NCBI GenBank assembly: GCA_963769765.1 | Contig: CAVYNA010000001.1 | Coordinates: 248,001-312,000, forward strand | Reading direction: 5' to 3' | Length of the DNA stretch: 64,000 nucleotides | Source of the DNA: Bog-756 sp963769765 | GTDB lineage: Bacteria > Actinomycetota > Acidimicrobiia > Acidimicrobiales > RAAP-2 | Part shown: positions 49,931 to 58,355 of the stretch, in pieces | Layout: each line of letters opens with the position of its first letter | Position numbering within the stretch: the stretch's first letter is position 1 | Program-made: the position numbers and the translations under genes | Notes under the pieces: model-generated | Databases searched by the model: none | Told to the model about the DNA's origin: nothing | Seen by the model: the letters and a program-made list of their open reading frames with translations, nothing else

Positions 49931-50530
49931 CTGGACCCGTTGATGGAGCCGGACGACCGGTCGCCGTTGGGCCGGTCCGCGATCGATGAGGCGGCGCCGC
50001 CCGTCGGAAGGGCGCGACGGGGAGCGGAGCGCCGCCCCTTCGTCGTGAAGGTGGCCGCGCTGCGCAAGGCGCTCGGCACGTCCCGCCACGACGTGCGACG
50101 GGGGCTCGTGAGCGACCTCCGGACCGTGTCGGTCGCGGTCCCAGACGGTGTGCCCGTCGAGACCGACCTCACCCTCTCGTCATACCCGGGCGGGATCATG
50201 GCCAAGGGCTCGGTCCGTGCGGCCTGGGCGGGGGAGTGCCGCCGCTGCGGTGGACCGGTCGGCGGGCGGCTCGAGGCACGCGTCCGCGAGCGCTTCGTCG
50301 CCGGCGGCTCCGAGGACGAGGACGCCTATCCGCTCACCGGGGACCAGCTCGACCTCGAGCCGCTCGCCCGGGACGCGGTCCTCCTCGAGCTGCCGCTCGC
50401 CCCGTTGTGCTCGCCGGACTGCCTCGGGCTCTGCCCGGTGTGCGGCACCAACCGGAACGAGGCGATGTGCGACTGCACTCCCGGCGTCGACCCGCGTTGG
50501 TCAGCCCTCGACGGGCTCCGCGAGCACTGA
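49931..50530 (+). CDS. DUF177/YceD family protein
   Basis: YceD-type protein, about 199 aa, with DUF177 strands (GVPVETDLTLSSYPGGIMAKG) followed by cysteine pairs CRRC and the signature LGLCPVCGTNRNEAMCDC. It sits directly upstream of rpmF, the conserved arrangement, and is linked to 23S rRNA/ribosome biogenesis. The GGGAGGTGG Shine-Dalgarno (49918-49926) is correctly spaced only for the in-frame CTG at 49931; TTG 49940 and ATG 49943 lie too far away. The start is therefore uncertain. Confidence 0.87.
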   Translation: MDPLMEPDDRSPLGRSAIDEAAPPVGRARRGAERRPFVVKVAALRKALGTSRHDVRRGLVSDLRTVSVAVPDGVPVETDLTLSSYPGGIMAKGSVRAAWAGECRRCGGPVGGRLEARVRERFVAGGSEDEDAYPLTGDQLDLEPLARDAVLLELPLAPLCSPDCLGLCPVCGTNRNEAMCDCTPGVDPRWSALDGLREH

Positions 50531-50546
50531 CCCCGTGCCGTTGGCA

Positions 50547-50552
50547 TAGGAT
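50547..50552 (+). promoter_or_regulatory. -10 box TAGGAT upstream of rpmF
   Basis: TAGGAT ends nine bases before the rpmF ATG, allowing separate transcription of rpmF-plsX in addition to read-through from DUF177. Confidence 0.4.
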
Positions 50553-50561
50553 GCCCTTTCT

Positions 50562-50741
50562 ATGGCCGTCCCGAAGAAGAAGACCTCGAAGTCGAAGAGC
50601 CGGAGCCGGCGGGCCTCCAACTGGGTCCTCAAAGCGCCGGCCCGTTCGGTCTGTCCGCAGTGCACGTCGGCGAAGCTTCCCCACGTCGTCTGTTCGAACT
50701 GCGGCTGGTACAAGGGCCGCCAGGCGATCGACGTCGACTAG
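50562..50741 (+). CDS. rpmF: 50S ribosomal protein L32 (zinc-binding form)
   Basis: A 59-aa ribosomal protein. MAVPKKKTSKSKSRSRRA is the classic basic N-terminus; CPQC and CSNC form the zinc ribbon. Its TAG shares a G with the GTG of plsX. Confidence 0.95.
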   Translation: MAVPKKKTSKSKSRSRRASNWVLKAPARSVCPQCTSAKLPHVVCSNCGWYKGRQAIDVD

Positions 50742-51778
50742 TGGCCCGGCGCAGCCCGCGTCCTGTCGGTGAGGCGCTCGCCGCACTGCCGGTCGCGGTC
50801 GATGCGATGGGCGGGGACAAGGCGCCGGATGAGATCGTCGCAGGCGCGCGCGAGGCGGCCGAGCGCTGCGGGATCCCGGTCGTGCTGGTGGGTCGACCGG
50901 GCGAGATGGGGGACACCGGCGACCTCCCGCTGATCCTCGCGAGCGAGGTCATCGGCATGGACGACGACCCCGGCCAGGGTGTCCGTCGCAAGAAGGACTC
51001 CTCTCTCGTGCGGGCGGCAGAAGCGGTGCGCGACGGCGCCGCGATGGCGATGGTGTCGGCCGGCAACACGGGCGCCACGATGGCCTCGGCCCTGCTGCGG
51101 ATGGGCCGGCTTCCCGGCGTGATCCGTCCGGCCATCGCGACTCCGATCCCCGACGTCGAGCGCGCCTGGCCGACCGTGCTGCTCGACTCGGGTGCCAACG
51201 CCGAGTGCACGCCACAGATGCTCGTGCAGTTCGCCCAGATGGGCGCCGCCTTCTCCCATCGACGCTATGGGGTCGAACGCCCGTCGGTCGGGTTGCTCTC
51301 GATCGGCGAGGAGAAGTCGAAGGGGACCCCACTGGTGAAGGAGACCCACGCCCTCCTCGCAGACGGTGCAGCCGGCGACGGGCTCGACTTCGTGGGCAAC
51401 GTCGAGGGGCGCGACTTCTTCGACGGGCTCGTCGACGTCATCGTGACCGACGGGTTCACCGGCAACGTGGCGCTCAAGACGCTCGAGGGATCGCTCCGCT
51501 TCCTCATGGGAGCGATGACCGAGATCCTGGGGCGACCCGAGGTCGTCGAGACCGCCCAGGCCCTCCTGCCGCACCTGCTCCCCCTCGCAGAGACGCTCGA
51601 TCCGGACAGCACCGGGGGTGCGATGCTCCTCGGGGTCGACGGCGTCTGCGTGATCAGTCACGGCTCGTCCTCGTCGACGGCGATCGTCAACGCCGTCACC
51701 GTGGCCCACGACCTGGCGGTGGCCGGACTGGTCGAGGATGTCGCGGCATCCGTCGCCGGGGTCGAGGCGGGCGCCTGA
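50741..51778 (+). CDS. plsX: phosphate acyltransferase
   Basis: Makes acyl-phosphate from acyl-ACP for phospholipid synthesis; 345 aa. LPVAVDAMGGDKAPDEIVAGA is the N-terminal signature, SAGNTGATMASALLRMGR the central one, and VTDGFTGNVALKTLEG and GGAMLLGVDGVCVISHGSS the C-terminal ones. The GTG overlaps the rpmF stop, so the two are coupled, as in many bacteria. Confidence 0.95.
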   Translation: MARRSPRPVGEALAALPVAVDAMGGDKAPDEIVAGAREAAERCGIPVVLVGRPGEMGDTGDLPLILASEVIGMDDDPGQGVRRKKDSSLVRAAEAVRDGAAMAMVSAGNTGATMASALLRMGRLPGVIRPAIATPIPDVERAWPTVLLDSGANAECTPQMLVQFAQMGAAFSHRRYGVERPSVGLLSIGEEKSKGTPLVKETHALLADGAAGDGLDFVGNVEGRDFFDGLVDVIVTDGFTGNVALKTLEGSLRFLMGAMTEILGRPEVVETAQALLPHLLPLAETLDPDSTGGAMLLGVDGVCVISHGSSSSTAIVNAVTVAHDLAVAGLVEDVAASVAGVEAGA

Positions 51779-51818
51779 CCGACGCCACGGCGGTGTGCGG
51801 GTGCCGTGCCGGACGGGC

Positions 51819-51842
51819 CCTGCCCGGACCGGCCCGGGCAGG
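51819..51842. terminator. bidirectional hairpin after plsX
   Basis: A 9-bp stem (51819-51827 with 51834-51842) and a 6-nt loop lie between plsX and the convergent dehydrogenase gene. Confidence 0.6.
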
Positions 51843-51850
51843 GCAGGGCC

Positions 51851-53098
51851 TCAGAGCTCGTCGCGACCCAGCAGGTCCTTCGCGATATGGGTCACCTGGA
51901 TCTCGTCGGTGCCCGCGTAGATCTGGAAGACCTTGGCGTCGCGGGCGAGCTGTTCGACCCGGAACTCGGCCATGTACCCGTTGCCGCCGAAGAGCTGGAC
52001 CGCCTCCATCGCCACTTCGGAGGCGGCCTGCGCGGTGTAGAGCTTCATCGCGGACGCCTCGGCGAGGGTGAGGCTCTTTCCGGCCGCGGAGAGCTCGATG
52101 TGCCGGAAGACGAGGTTCTGCACGTTGAGACGGGCGACCTCCATCTTGGCGAGCTTGAGCTGGATCAGCTGGCGGCTGCCGATCGGCTGGCCCCAGAGCA
52201 TGCGGTCCTTCGCGTAGGCGACCGAGAGCTTGAGGCACTCCTCGATGAGCCCGAGCGACATGGCAGCGACACCTGCCCGCTCGGTGACGAAGTTGGCCTT
52301 GGCCGAGTCGCGCCCGCTGCCGGGTCGCTCGTCTTCGGTCCCGCCGAGGAGGTGCTCCTTGCCGACCCGGACGTCGCTGCAGAAGAGTTCGCCGGTCGGC
52401 GAGGAGTGCAGGCCCATCTTGCGGAAGGGCTTCGACTGCTCGAGCCCGGGCATCCCCTTCTCGAGGACGAACGTGAGGACCTTGCGGTCGCGGACCGGGA
52501 CGTCCGAACCGTCGTCGAGCTTCGCGTAGAACACGATCGTGTCGGCGAAGGGGCCGTTCGTGATGAACGTCTTGTTTCCGTTGAGGACGTACTCGTCGCC
52601 GTCGCGTCGCGCGGTCGATTTCATGCCTCCGAGGGCGTCCGAACCCGAGTCGGGCTCGGTGATGGCCCACGCGCCGACCTTCTCCGCGGTCAGGAGATCG
52701 AGCGCCCACCGCTCACGCTGCTCGGGGGTGCCGAGCTTCATGATGGTCCCGCCCGCAAGTCCGACGCTCACGCCCATCGCGGTCACGATGCCGGGGCAGT
52801 AGTGACAGAGCTCGATGATCGGGATCAGGGTCATCGCGGCCGCCCCGCCGTCACCCTTGCGTCCCGAACCTTCACCGGCCGACGGATCCACCGCCGGCGC
52901 CTCGCCGCCGGCCTGCAGCTTCGCGAAGCGGTCGCGGGCCAGTTGGTCCATGCCGAAGGTCGCGAACAGCTTCCGGATGATGGCGTAGGGAGCGAGGTCG
53001 CCATGCTCGAGCTCGTCGAGATGGGGCACGACCTCGGCCGCGACGAACTTTGCGACGGCGTCGCGCACCATCAGCTGTTCTTCGGACCACTCGTACAC
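51851..53098 (-). CDS. acyl-CoA dehydrogenase
   Basis: FAD enzyme of 415 aa. WAITEPDSGSDALGGMKSTA and LNGNKTFITNGPFADT are the FAD/acyl-CoA signatures; QLFGGNGYMAEFRVEQLARD precedes IYAGTDEIQVTHIAK. The usual YEGT glutamate is replaced by Ala, so the catalytic base must lie elsewhere, as in isovaleryl-type enzymes, or activity is altered. An acidic, Gly-rich insertion lies at about residues 65-90. The GTG at 53098 has an AGAGGAGG Shine-Dalgarno. Confidence 0.9.
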   Translation of the reverse strand: MYEWSEEQLMVRDAVAKFVAAEVVPHLDELEHGDLAPYAIIRKLFATFGMDQLARDRFAKLQAGGEAPAVDPSAGEGSGRKGDGGAAAMTLIPIIELCHYCPGIVTAMGVSVGLAGGTIMKLGTPEQRERWALDLLTAEKVGAWAITEPDSGSDALGGMKSTARRDGDEYVLNGNKTFITNGPFADTIVFYAKLDDGSDVPVRDRKVLTFVLEKGMPGLEQSKPFRKMGLHSSPTGELFCSDVRVGKEHLLGGTEDERPGSGRDSAKANFVTERAGVAAMSLGLIEECLKLSVAYAKDRMLWGQPIGSRQLIQLKLAKMEVARLNVQNLVFRHIELSAAGKSLTLAEASAMKLYTAQAASEVAMEAVQLFGGNGYMAEFRVEQLARDAKVFQIYAGTDEIQVTHIAKDLLGRDEL

Positions 53099-53112
53099 TG
53101 CAGGCCTCCTCT

Positions 53113-53148
53113 GGGGTGCCGTCCGGGGTGCCGTCCGGGGTGTCGACC
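53113..53148. repeat. three 12-bp tandem repeats in the divergent intergenic region
   Basis: GGGGTGCCGTCC occurs twice (53113-53124, 53125-53136), followed by the variant GGGGTGTCGACC (53137-53148), between the dehydrogenase and globin starts. Confidence 0.8.
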
Positions 53149-53187
53149 GGCGTCCCGGCACCCGGCCGAGGCTATCCGAGCCCCGCC

Positions 53188-53193
53188 TACAGT
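53188..53193 (+). promoter_or_regulatory. -10 box TACAGT, leaderless promoter of the globin gene
   Basis: TACAGT ends seven bases before the GTG at 53201. Confidence 0.5.
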
Positions 53194-53200
53194 TGGTCGG

Positions 53201-53593
53201 GTGCGACCGCGACGTGGCTCACAGGAGACTCCCTACGAGCGCTGGGGCGGTGCGGACTTCTTCCGCACCCTGGTCGACCGGTTCTACGAGGGCGTCTCGA
53301 CCGATCCCGTTCTCCGAGTCCTGTACCCCGACGACCTCACGGAGTCGAAGGAGCACCTCGCGCTCTTCCTCATGCAGTACTGGGGTGGCCCGACCACCTA
53401 CGACGAGCTCCGTGGGCATCCGCGGCTGCGCATGCGGCACGCGCCGTTCCTCATCGGCTCCACCGAGGCCGACGCCTGGCTGCGGCACATGACCGACGCG
53501 GCCCGGGCGGCGGGCATGGCGGCCGAAGACGAGGCCGAGCTCCTCGACTACCTCTCGACCGCGGCTCGCAGCCTCATCAACGCCCCCGGCTGA
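53201..53593 (+). CDS. group II truncated haemoglobin (GlbO-like)
   Basis: Haem protein of 130 aa. YERWGGADFFRTLVDRFYEGV is the N-terminal helix pair, LFLMQYWGGPTTYDELRGHP the central segment and RMRHAPFLIG carries the proximal His. Trp and Tyr positions match trHbO. The family binds oxygen or nitric oxide; a role in redox protection is inferred. Confidence 0.9.
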   Translation: MRPRRGSQETPYERWGGADFFRTLVDRFYEGVSTDPVLRVLYPDDLTESKEHLALFLMQYWGGPTTYDELRGHPRLRMRHAPFLIGSTEADAWLRHMTDAARAAGMAAEDEAELLDYLSTAARSLINAPG

Positions 53594-53639
53594 CCGCCGA
53601 CACGGGCGCTCGTCGGAGCGGGGCGATCGCGTCCGTCCG

Positions 53640-54605
53640 TCACCAACCGATCGGGACGGCCCGCCCGCCGTCGGCTTCGGATCCCTCGCACCTCGTGACG
53701 TCGACCTCGACGTCCAACGTGTGCACCTCGCCGCCGCCGAAGACCACGCCCTTCAGCGGCGAGACGTCCGCGTAGTCGCGGCCCCAGGCGGTCGTCACGT
53801 AGCGGGTGTCGACCAAGGTCCCGTTGGTCGGGTCGACGTCGATCCAGCCGCCCGGCACGTACACCGACGGCCATGCGTGCGAGGCGTCTGAACCGGTCAG
53901 CCGCTCCGAGCCCGGCGGCGGTGCCGTCTCGAGGTAGCCGCTGACGTAGCGCGCAGCGAGCCCCATCGACCGCAGGCAGCCGACCGCGAGGTGTGCGAAG
54001 TCCTGGCACACGCCACGGCGGTGGGCGAGCACCTCCTCGACCGGGGTGGTGACCGTCGTGAAGCCCGGGTCGTAGGTGAACCCGGTGAAGATCCGCCCAG
54101 TCAGCTCGGCGACCGCCTCGAGCATGGGCCGTCCCGTCGCGAACGAGGACTCGGCGAACTCGCGCACGGTGGCGGACCGGGCGACGAGGGGCGACTCGAG
54201 GCGGTACTCGACGGCGGCCAGCAGCTCGGGGGTGAGGTGACGGTCGATCTCGTCCCTGACCTCCTCCCAGCTGCGCATTGCGTGCTCGGGCGTCGTGCGG
54301 GGACGGACCTCGACCACGCTGGTCGCCACGACGGTCATCCGGTCGAACGGCCCGTCCACCGCGAACGCTGCGACCGGGTTGCCGAAGTAGTCGGAGCGCT
54401 CCGAGAGCGTGGACGACGGCGGATCGATCTCGAGCTCGTGGAAGCGGCAGGTCTGGAACGCCGTGTCGCGTGGTCGGAGATGGACTTCGTCGCGGCTCCT
54501 CGCGACGGGCGCTCCGTAGCGGTAGTGGGTGGAGTGGGCGATCCGGTAGACGGCCGACGACTCGGTCGTTGCGCCAACCGGCCCGGCGCCTCCGTGGTCT
54601 GTCAC
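53640..54605 (-). CDS. transglutaminase-like cysteine protease-fold protein
   Basis: A 321-aa protein. The N-terminal YRIAHSTHYRYGAPVARSRDEV is the bacterial transglutaminase N-terminal domain; GVCQDFAHLAVGCLRSMG holds the Cys, DASHAWPSVYV the His and GWIDVDPTNG the Asp of the triad. Such proteins are predicted peptidases or ligases on isopeptide/peptide bonds. The GTG overlaps the stop of the ATP-grasp/alpha-E fusion (GTGA), making it last in the operon. Confidence 0.9.
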   Translation of the reverse strand: MTDHGGAGPVGATTESSAVYRIAHSTHYRYGAPVARSRDEVHLRPRDTAFQTCRFHELEIDPPSSTLSERSDYFGNPVAAFAVDGPFDRMTVVATSVVEVRPRTTPEHAMRSWEEVRDEIDRHLTPELLAAVEYRLESPLVARSATVREFAESSFATGRPMLEAVAELTGRIFTGFTYDPGFTTVTTPVEEVLAHRRGVCQDFAHLAVGCLRSMGLAARYVSGYLETAPPPGSERLTGSDASHAWPSVYVPGGWIDVDPTNGTLVDTRYVTTAWGRDYADVSPLKGVVFGGGEVHTLDVEVDVTRCEGSEADGGRAVPIGW

Positions 54606-57304
54606 CGTGCACCGGTCCAGCTGGTCGGGGATCCTTCCAGCACGGCGAGTCGCTGACCGGCGAAGTAGGTCGACCCGAAGGCCCCGAGGAGGTCGTCGAG
54701 CCCCCGCTCGAGCGTCGCGACCAACCGGACGAGCTCGCCGCGGACGGGACGGTCCGGGTCGACCGCGGCCAGACGCTCGGCCGAGGTGAGCTCGAGCTCG
54801 ACGGCCAGCCCGGTGACCGTGGGCGCCTTCGGACCGCGGTCCGTGGCGCTCCGCTCGAGGAGCGCGAGGTGCTCGGCGAGCCGATCGAGCTGGTACGCAA
54901 GGCTCCTCGGGTTCTCGGGGTCGTAGACGACGAGGTCGAGCGCCTGTCCGAGGTCCATCACCGCCCCGGCGCGCCGGCGGAAGATGAGCGAGCTCTCCGA
55001 CGCCTTGAGCAGGGACTCGGTGAGGAGATCCTCGACCACCGCAGCGCGCCGGTCGACGAGTACGGCAGCGATGAGCCGGAGCAGTGACTGGGCCCGTTCG
55101 ATCCGGCGGCCCGCGTCGACGAAGTGCCAGGTCGCATCGCGCTCGAGGTTCTCGTTCGCGATTCCCGAGAGGGCGAGCAGCGAGTGGAGGAGCCGCAGGG
55201 TGCTCGCGTTGAGGCCGGCGAGGTCGTCGGGGGGGTGGACGCGCAAGCGCTCCATCTCCTCTTCGAGATCGCCGATGACCGGCCAGGTGTCCCTCGAGAG
55301 CTGGTCCCTGACCGAGTAGGCGGCCTCGACGAGTGAGGTGAGGGAGGAGACGAGGCTGCCGTCGACACCGGCGTCGAGGAGGAGCTCGAGCGTTCGGCGC
55401 TCGGCCGCCCGGCCCGGCGGCGTGGCGTCGTCGGCGTGGAGCCCTTCGACGGCGGTGACGGGCGGCCGCACCATGCCGACGCCGTCCGCGTGCGGGACGG
55501 CGTCGAGCCGGCTCACCGAGGCGAGGGCCGTGAGCAGCACGCGCAGCGACTCTGCGCCGCCCTCGACCTCTGATCCGAGCGGCTGGTCGAGGCGTTCGAA
55601 GAGGGTGCGGACGAGCCGGATGACCACCTCGGCGTGCTCGGCGCACCGACCGAGGACGAAGAGCTCTGCGGCCACCCTGCCGGCGAGCGGAAGCGAACGG
55701 GTCGGGCCGCGGGACGGTTTCGCGGTCCCACCGGGTGGCAGCCACGCGCTCTCCTGCAGGACGGGCGTGCCGGTCGTGATCCAGGTGTCCTTGCTCGTCC
55801 CGTTCGATCCGCTCGCGACATCCCGTGCGAACGGGTCGGCTGCCACCCGGGCGAGTCCACCCGGCAGCACCCTGAAGGCCGTGCGCCCGTCATCAGGGTC
55901 CGCGCCCTCGGCCACGCCGAACAGCCGGAGCACGACCGGGCGTGCGGCGAATGACCCGTGGTCGGTGAGGGTCGGGGTCGTCGAGGGCTCGATGACCTCA
56001 TGGCCGACCCAGTCGTGTGGCGCCCGGCTGATCCGGTGGCGGAGGTCTCCGAGCTCGGCGTGCGACAGGGTGGCGCCGACCACCGGTCGTGTCCACCTTC
56101 CTTCGACCCGACCGACGAGCACGAGCTCCGACAGGGACGCGAGGACGTGGCGACGGGAGGTGTCATCGCCGCACCACCAGGTCGCCGGACCCCGGAGCAC
56201 GAGCTCCTCCCCGAGCAGGTGCGGGGCGAGGTCGGGAAGGAGACCGGCGATCGCCGGGCTCTCACCGATCGCGCAGCCGAGCGGGTTGGCGAGGCCGACC
56301 CGACCATGACGGACCACCTCGAGAAGTCCGGGGACTCCGAGCAGGGAGTCGTCGCGGAGCTCGACGGGGTCGCACCAGACGTCGTCGACCCGCCTCACCA
56401 CGACGTCGACCGGGTCGAGCCCGGTCAGCGACCGGACCCAGACGCGGTTGTTGTCGACGATCAGGTCCCGTCCCTCGACCAGCGGGTAGCCGAGGAAGGA
56501 CGCAAGGTGGGACTGGTCGAAGGCGGTCTCGCTCAAGGGGCCCGGAGTGAGGATCACGACCCGCGGCTCGTCGACACCCTCGGGTGCGACCCGGCCGAGC
56601 CCGGCCCGTATCGACCGGAAGAAGCCGGCCATGCGCTCGACGCGCGCCTCGCGGTGGAGTGCCGGAGCGACCCTCGACAGCGTCGAGCGGTTGACCAGCG
56701 CGTACCCGAGGCCGGACGGCGCCTCGACGCGGTCGGCGATCGCCCGGAACTCGCCGTCGGTGTCGCGCACCACGTCGGTGGCGGTGATGACCAGGTGTGC
56801 ACCGGACGGGCGGCCCGGATCCGCGCACGGTCTGAGGAAGGCACGGTCTCCGAAGACCAGCTCCGGCTCGACGAGGCCGCTGGAGAGGAGTCGCCGACCG
56901 CCGTAGAGGTCCGCGATCACGAGGTCGACCAGGGCGGCCCGCTGTGCGACCGCCTCCGCAAGCGCGGCCCACTGCGTCTCTCCGAAGGTCAACGGACAGG
57001 GGTCGAGCGTCCAGGGCCGGCGGAACGAGCGGCCCTCGGTATTCACGTTGTAGGTGGCGCCCTCGCTTCGCAGCAGCCGCGCCACGTCGCTGCGCCGTGC
57101 GGCCCGCCCGACCGGTCCGAGTCGCTCCAGCTCCTCGGCCACCCGCCGCCAGGTCTCGGCCGCGGGGCCGCTTGCGTCGAGGTACTCGTCGAACCGCCCC
57201 GGGACGCGCTGGTAGCCCGGGAGCTCACCCGCCGGGCCAATCCGACGCGCGTCCACACCGGCCCCGTCCGCGCCGGCCGCGTCCGCGGTTGCCGCATTGG
57301 TCAC
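54602..57304 (-). CDS. circularly permuted ATP-grasp fused to an alpha-E domain
   Basis: A 900-aa fusion. Residues about 25-500 are a circularly permuted ATP-grasp (type 2) domain: NVNTEGRSFRRPWTLDP, VVILTPGPLSETAFDQSHLA, VDDVWCDPVELRDDS and GTSKDTWITTGTP. Residues about 570-890 are an all-helical alpha-E domain: LSRDTWPVIGDLEEEMERL, ATWHFVDAGRRIERAQSLLR and LAYQLDRLAEHL. ATP-grasp enzymes of this type are predicted peptide or amide ligases. It overlaps its neighbours by GTGA at both ends. It matches the Rv2567-type fusion of mycobacteria in architecture. Confidence 0.9.
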   Translation of the reverse strand: MTNAATADAAGADGAGVDARRIGPAGELPGYQRVPGRFDEYLDASGPAAETWRRVAEELERLGPVGRAARRSDVARLLRSEGATYNVNTEGRSFRRPWTLDPCPLTFGETQWAALAEAVAQRAALVDLVIADLYGGRRLLSSGLVEPELVFGDRAFLRPCADPGRPSGAHLVITATDVVRDTDGEFRAIADRVEAPSGLGYALVNRSTLSRVAPALHREARVERMAGFFRSIRAGLGRVAPEGVDEPRVVILTPGPLSETAFDQSHLASFLGYPLVEGRDLIVDNNRVWVRSLTGLDPVDVVVRRVDDVWCDPVELRDDSLLGVPGLLEVVRHGRVGLANPLGCAIGESPAIAGLLPDLAPHLLGEELVLRGPATWWCGDDTSRRHVLASLSELVLVGRVEGRWTRPVVGATLSHAELGDLRHRISRAPHDWVGHEVIEPSTTPTLTDHGSFAARPVVLRLFGVAEGADPDDGRTAFRVLPGGLARVAADPFARDVASGSNGTSKDTWITTGTPVLQESAWLPPGGTAKPSRGPTRSLPLAGRVAAELFVLGRCAEHAEVVIRLVRTLFERLDQPLGSEVEGGAESLRVLLTALASVSRLDAVPHADGVGMVRPPVTAVEGLHADDATPPGRAAERRTLELLLDAGVDGSLVSSLTSLVEAAYSVRDQLSRDTWPVIGDLEEEMERLRVHPPDDLAGLNASTLRLLHSLLALSGIANENLERDATWHFVDAGRRIERAQSLLRLIAAVLVDRRAAVVEDLLTESLLKASESSLIFRRRAGAVMDLGQALDLVVYDPENPRSLAYQLDRLAEHLALLERSATDRGPKAPTVTGLAVELELTSAERLAAVDPDRPVRGELVRLVATLERGLDDLLGAFGSTYFAGQRLAVLEGSPTSWTGAR

Positions 57305-58287
57305 GAGGCGACGGCCGGTTCCGGCTGCCATCCGACCAGCTGCGGGCGGAAGTAGGTCTCGTCGATCCGCAGGTGGATCCTGCCGATGGCGAGCTGCAGC
57401 TCCTCGAGGTAGTCGGCGAGCCCGTCGACGGCGAGGCGGGTGACCGCGGCGCTCGAGACGACCATCGACGCCTCGGTGCACGCGTCGAGGACCTCTTCGG
57501 CACGCGCGAGCTCCTTCAGGTGGGCGCGGACCTCGGAGAGGCTGGCCCCGACCGCGCGGGGGAACCGGTCGTCTTGCAGAAGGAAGCGGAGGGTCGAACC
57601 GCCCTGGGGTCGTGCGGGCATCGCCCGGCGGAAGGGCTGGTAGGCGGCGAGCGACCGGAGGACGGCCATCCAGCGGACGACGTCGTAGGGATTGTCGCCC
57701 CGGGTGGGACCGAGGGTGTCCGAGCGGACCTGGAGCACCCGTGCGGTCAGGTCGGCGCGCTCGAGGTTCTGGCCGATCGCGAGGAAGCTCATCGCCTCGT
57801 CGCGGTTCATGGTGCCCTGCAGGATCCCGGCGATGCGCTGGCACCCCGCGACGACCCGGCGCAACCAGATCACCCGACCTTCGCGGGTCGCGGCCTCGAC
57901 GATCCGGTCGGTCGACGTGAGCCACAGGTCGTTGCAGGCCTCCCATGCCTCCCGCGGGACGACCGGCCGCGCCGTGCGGAGGTTCTGTCGGGCCGCGGTG
58001 AGGGCGGAGAGGATCGACGACCCCGTGGCCTGGCCGTGGATGAGGAATTCGACGACATCCTCCTCGGCGGCACCGCTGCCGAGGCCCGGCGGTCCGGGGG
58101 GATAGCTCTCGGTGAACTCCTCGGCGACCCCGGCGATGGCGAGGAGGGGCTCCCAACCGATGTCCTCACCCACCGGCAGGTCGACGTGAGTGTCGGTGTG
58201 CACCTGGACGATGCGGGCCGCTCCCTCGGCCCGCTCGAGATGGCGGCCCGCCCAGTAGACGGCTTCGGCCATGCGTGCGAGCAGCAT
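57301..58287 (-). CDS. alpha-E domain protein
   Basis: A 328-aa all-helical protein of the alpha-E family. MAEAVYWAGRHLERAEGAAR is the N-terminal signature, MNRDEAMSFLAIGQNLERAD the central one, RIDETYFRPQLVGW the C-terminus. The family is found only with circularly permuted ATP-grasp and transglutaminase-like partners; its activity is unknown. The ATG at 58287 has a GGGAG Shine-Dalgarno. It is a separate paralogue of the alpha-E half of the next gene. Confidence 0.88.
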   Translation of the reverse strand: MLLARMAEAVYWAGRHLERAEGAARIVQVHTDTHVDLPVGEDIGWEPLLAIAGVAEEFTESYPPGPPGLGSGAAEEDVVEFLIHGQATGSSILSALTAARQNLRTARPVVPREAWEACNDLWLTSTDRIVEAATREGRVIWLRRVVAGCQRIAGILQGTMNRDEAMSFLAIGQNLERADLTARVLQVRSDTLGPTRGDNPYDVVRWMAVLRSLAAYQPFRRAMPARPQGGSTLRFLLQDDRFPRAVGASLSEVRAHLKELARAEEVLDACTEASMVVSSAAVTRLAVDGLADYLEELQLAIGRIHLRIDETYFRPQLVGWQPEPAVAS

Positions 58288-58355
58288 CGTTCGCTCCCTC
58301 GTGGTGGTGGTGGTGGTCGATCGTGGCGGGGTCGAGATCGGCGGGGTCGAGGCGG

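Noticed and set aside
58288..58355. GTG trinucleotide run as a regulatory element
   Set aside because: It is a short low-complexity run between two co-directional genes with no symmetry; nothing more can be supported.
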